Positions 5,357 through 5,409 of a stretch of DNA of 5,409 nt are shown here, one piece after another. Origin of the DNA: CAYLKS01 sp964384205 [NCBI: uncultured bacterium]. Its GTDB lineage: Bacteria; JAGOEH01. The stretch spans positions 1-5,409 of the forward strand of contig CAYLKS010000116.1 in the NCBI GenBank assembly GCA_964384205.1. Direction: 5' to 3'. The notes below the pieces were generated by a model. It saw nothing but the letters and a program-made list of their open reading frames with translations, was not told the DNA's origin and made no database searches. Within the stretch, counting starts at the first letter, position 1. Each line of letters starts with the position of its first letter. Both the position numbers and the translations under genes were made by a program.

Positions 5357-5409
5357 TAACCCCACAGCTAAAGCTGGGGGCTTGTGAGAACAACAAGCCC
5401 GATAGCTGA
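5357..5409 (-). mobile_element. Probable end of an IS200/IS605-family (tnpB-type) element, partial
   Basis: GC content jumps sharply here. On the + strand 5360-5380 form a stem (CCCC, bulged A, CAGC against GCTG, GGGG, with loop TAAA). A second perfect 8-bp stem, GGGCTTGT (5378-5385) with ACAAGCCC (5393-5400), has a 7-base loop. Read on the minus strand this is a hairpin, then AAGCCCCCAGCTTTAGCTG, then TGGGG: the stem-CTTTAG-stem arrangement that I know from right ends of IS200/IS605 and IS1341-type elements. The orientation implies that tnpB, if present, is on the minus strand beyond the right edge. No T-run follows either hairpin, which argues against an ordinary terminator. The exact element boundary cannot be fixed; it probably lies within a few bases of 5350-5360. 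Confidence 0.55.
5360..5409 (-). ncRNA. Possible 3' end of a TnpB omega RNA
   Basis: In IS200/IS605-family elements the RNA that guides the TnpB nuclease ends with the right-end hairpins, and its guide is the flanking host sequence. On the minus strand the two hairpins seen here would be the 3' scaffold, and the guide would run from about 5359 downward into the 3' end of the 330-residue gene. Only about 50 bases are inside the window, so length, promoter and the nuclease gene cannot be seen. This call depends on the insertion-element call being right. Confidence 0.38.

Noticed and set aside
5360-5400. Ordinary intrinsic terminator for the operon
   Set aside because: Both hairpins are strong but neither is followed by a T-run on either strand in the right place; the insertion-element pattern fits better. 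It may still act as a transcription end.
1-5409. CRISPR array, tRNA genes, or stop-codon recoding
   Set aside because: No spaced direct repeats or tRNA cloverleaf were seen, and in-frame TAG occurs only as clean gene ends followed by new ribosome binding sites or the element end.

Overview
This AT-rich window (GC roughly 30% by eye) reads as the tail, fibre and baseplate part of a tailed-phage or prophage genome. All eight genes lie on the + strand, are packed within a few bases of each other or overlap, and mostly carry strong AAGGAG-type ribosome binding sites with some GTG and TTG starts. That style, with the low GC, suggests a phage of a low-GC host such as a Firmicute, but nothing in the window fixes the host. 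The standard genetic code fits.

Layout. Positions 1-606 hold the 3' part of a phage fibre or adhesin-like structural protein. Positions 639-1562 hold a second fibre-like protein with a conserved N-terminal module, a Gly/Ser hinge and a beta-rich C-terminus. Positions 1583-1984 encode a small one-helix membrane protein resembling LLH-type phage holins. Positions 1988-2878 encode a gp5-like central spike: an N-terminal OB-fold and a C-terminal beta-helix, without the lysozyme domain found in T4 gp5. Positions 2878-3330 encode an unrecognised 150-residue protein with an SSCEG motif. Positions 3394-3984 encode a protein patterned like an Amidase_2/PGRP fold whose zinc ligands appear to be missing. 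Positions 3995-4360 encode a short protein with a second spike-like beta-repeat stretch. Positions 4364-5356 encode an unrecognised 330-residue protein, probably structural.

Two non-coding elements stand out. The first is a leader of about 32 bases, found almost identically just upstream of, and overlapping, the start codons of the genes at 639 and 3394. It has a perfect Shine-Dalgarno unusually far (15 nt) from an ATG that sits inside a 12-bp palindrome. The second is a GC-rich structured segment at 5360-5409, immediately after the last stop codon. Read on the minus strand it looks like the right end of an IS200/IS605-family (tnpB/IS1341-type) element and the 3' end of its omega RNA; any tnpB would lie beyond the right edge.

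How the genes fit together: the fibre proteins would bind the host. The OB/beta-helix spike and the short beta-repeat protein would form or cap the puncturing device. The amidase-like protein may be a structural or cell-wall-binding relic, and the membrane protein may act in lysis. These roles are inferred from family patterns and gene order, not from any search.
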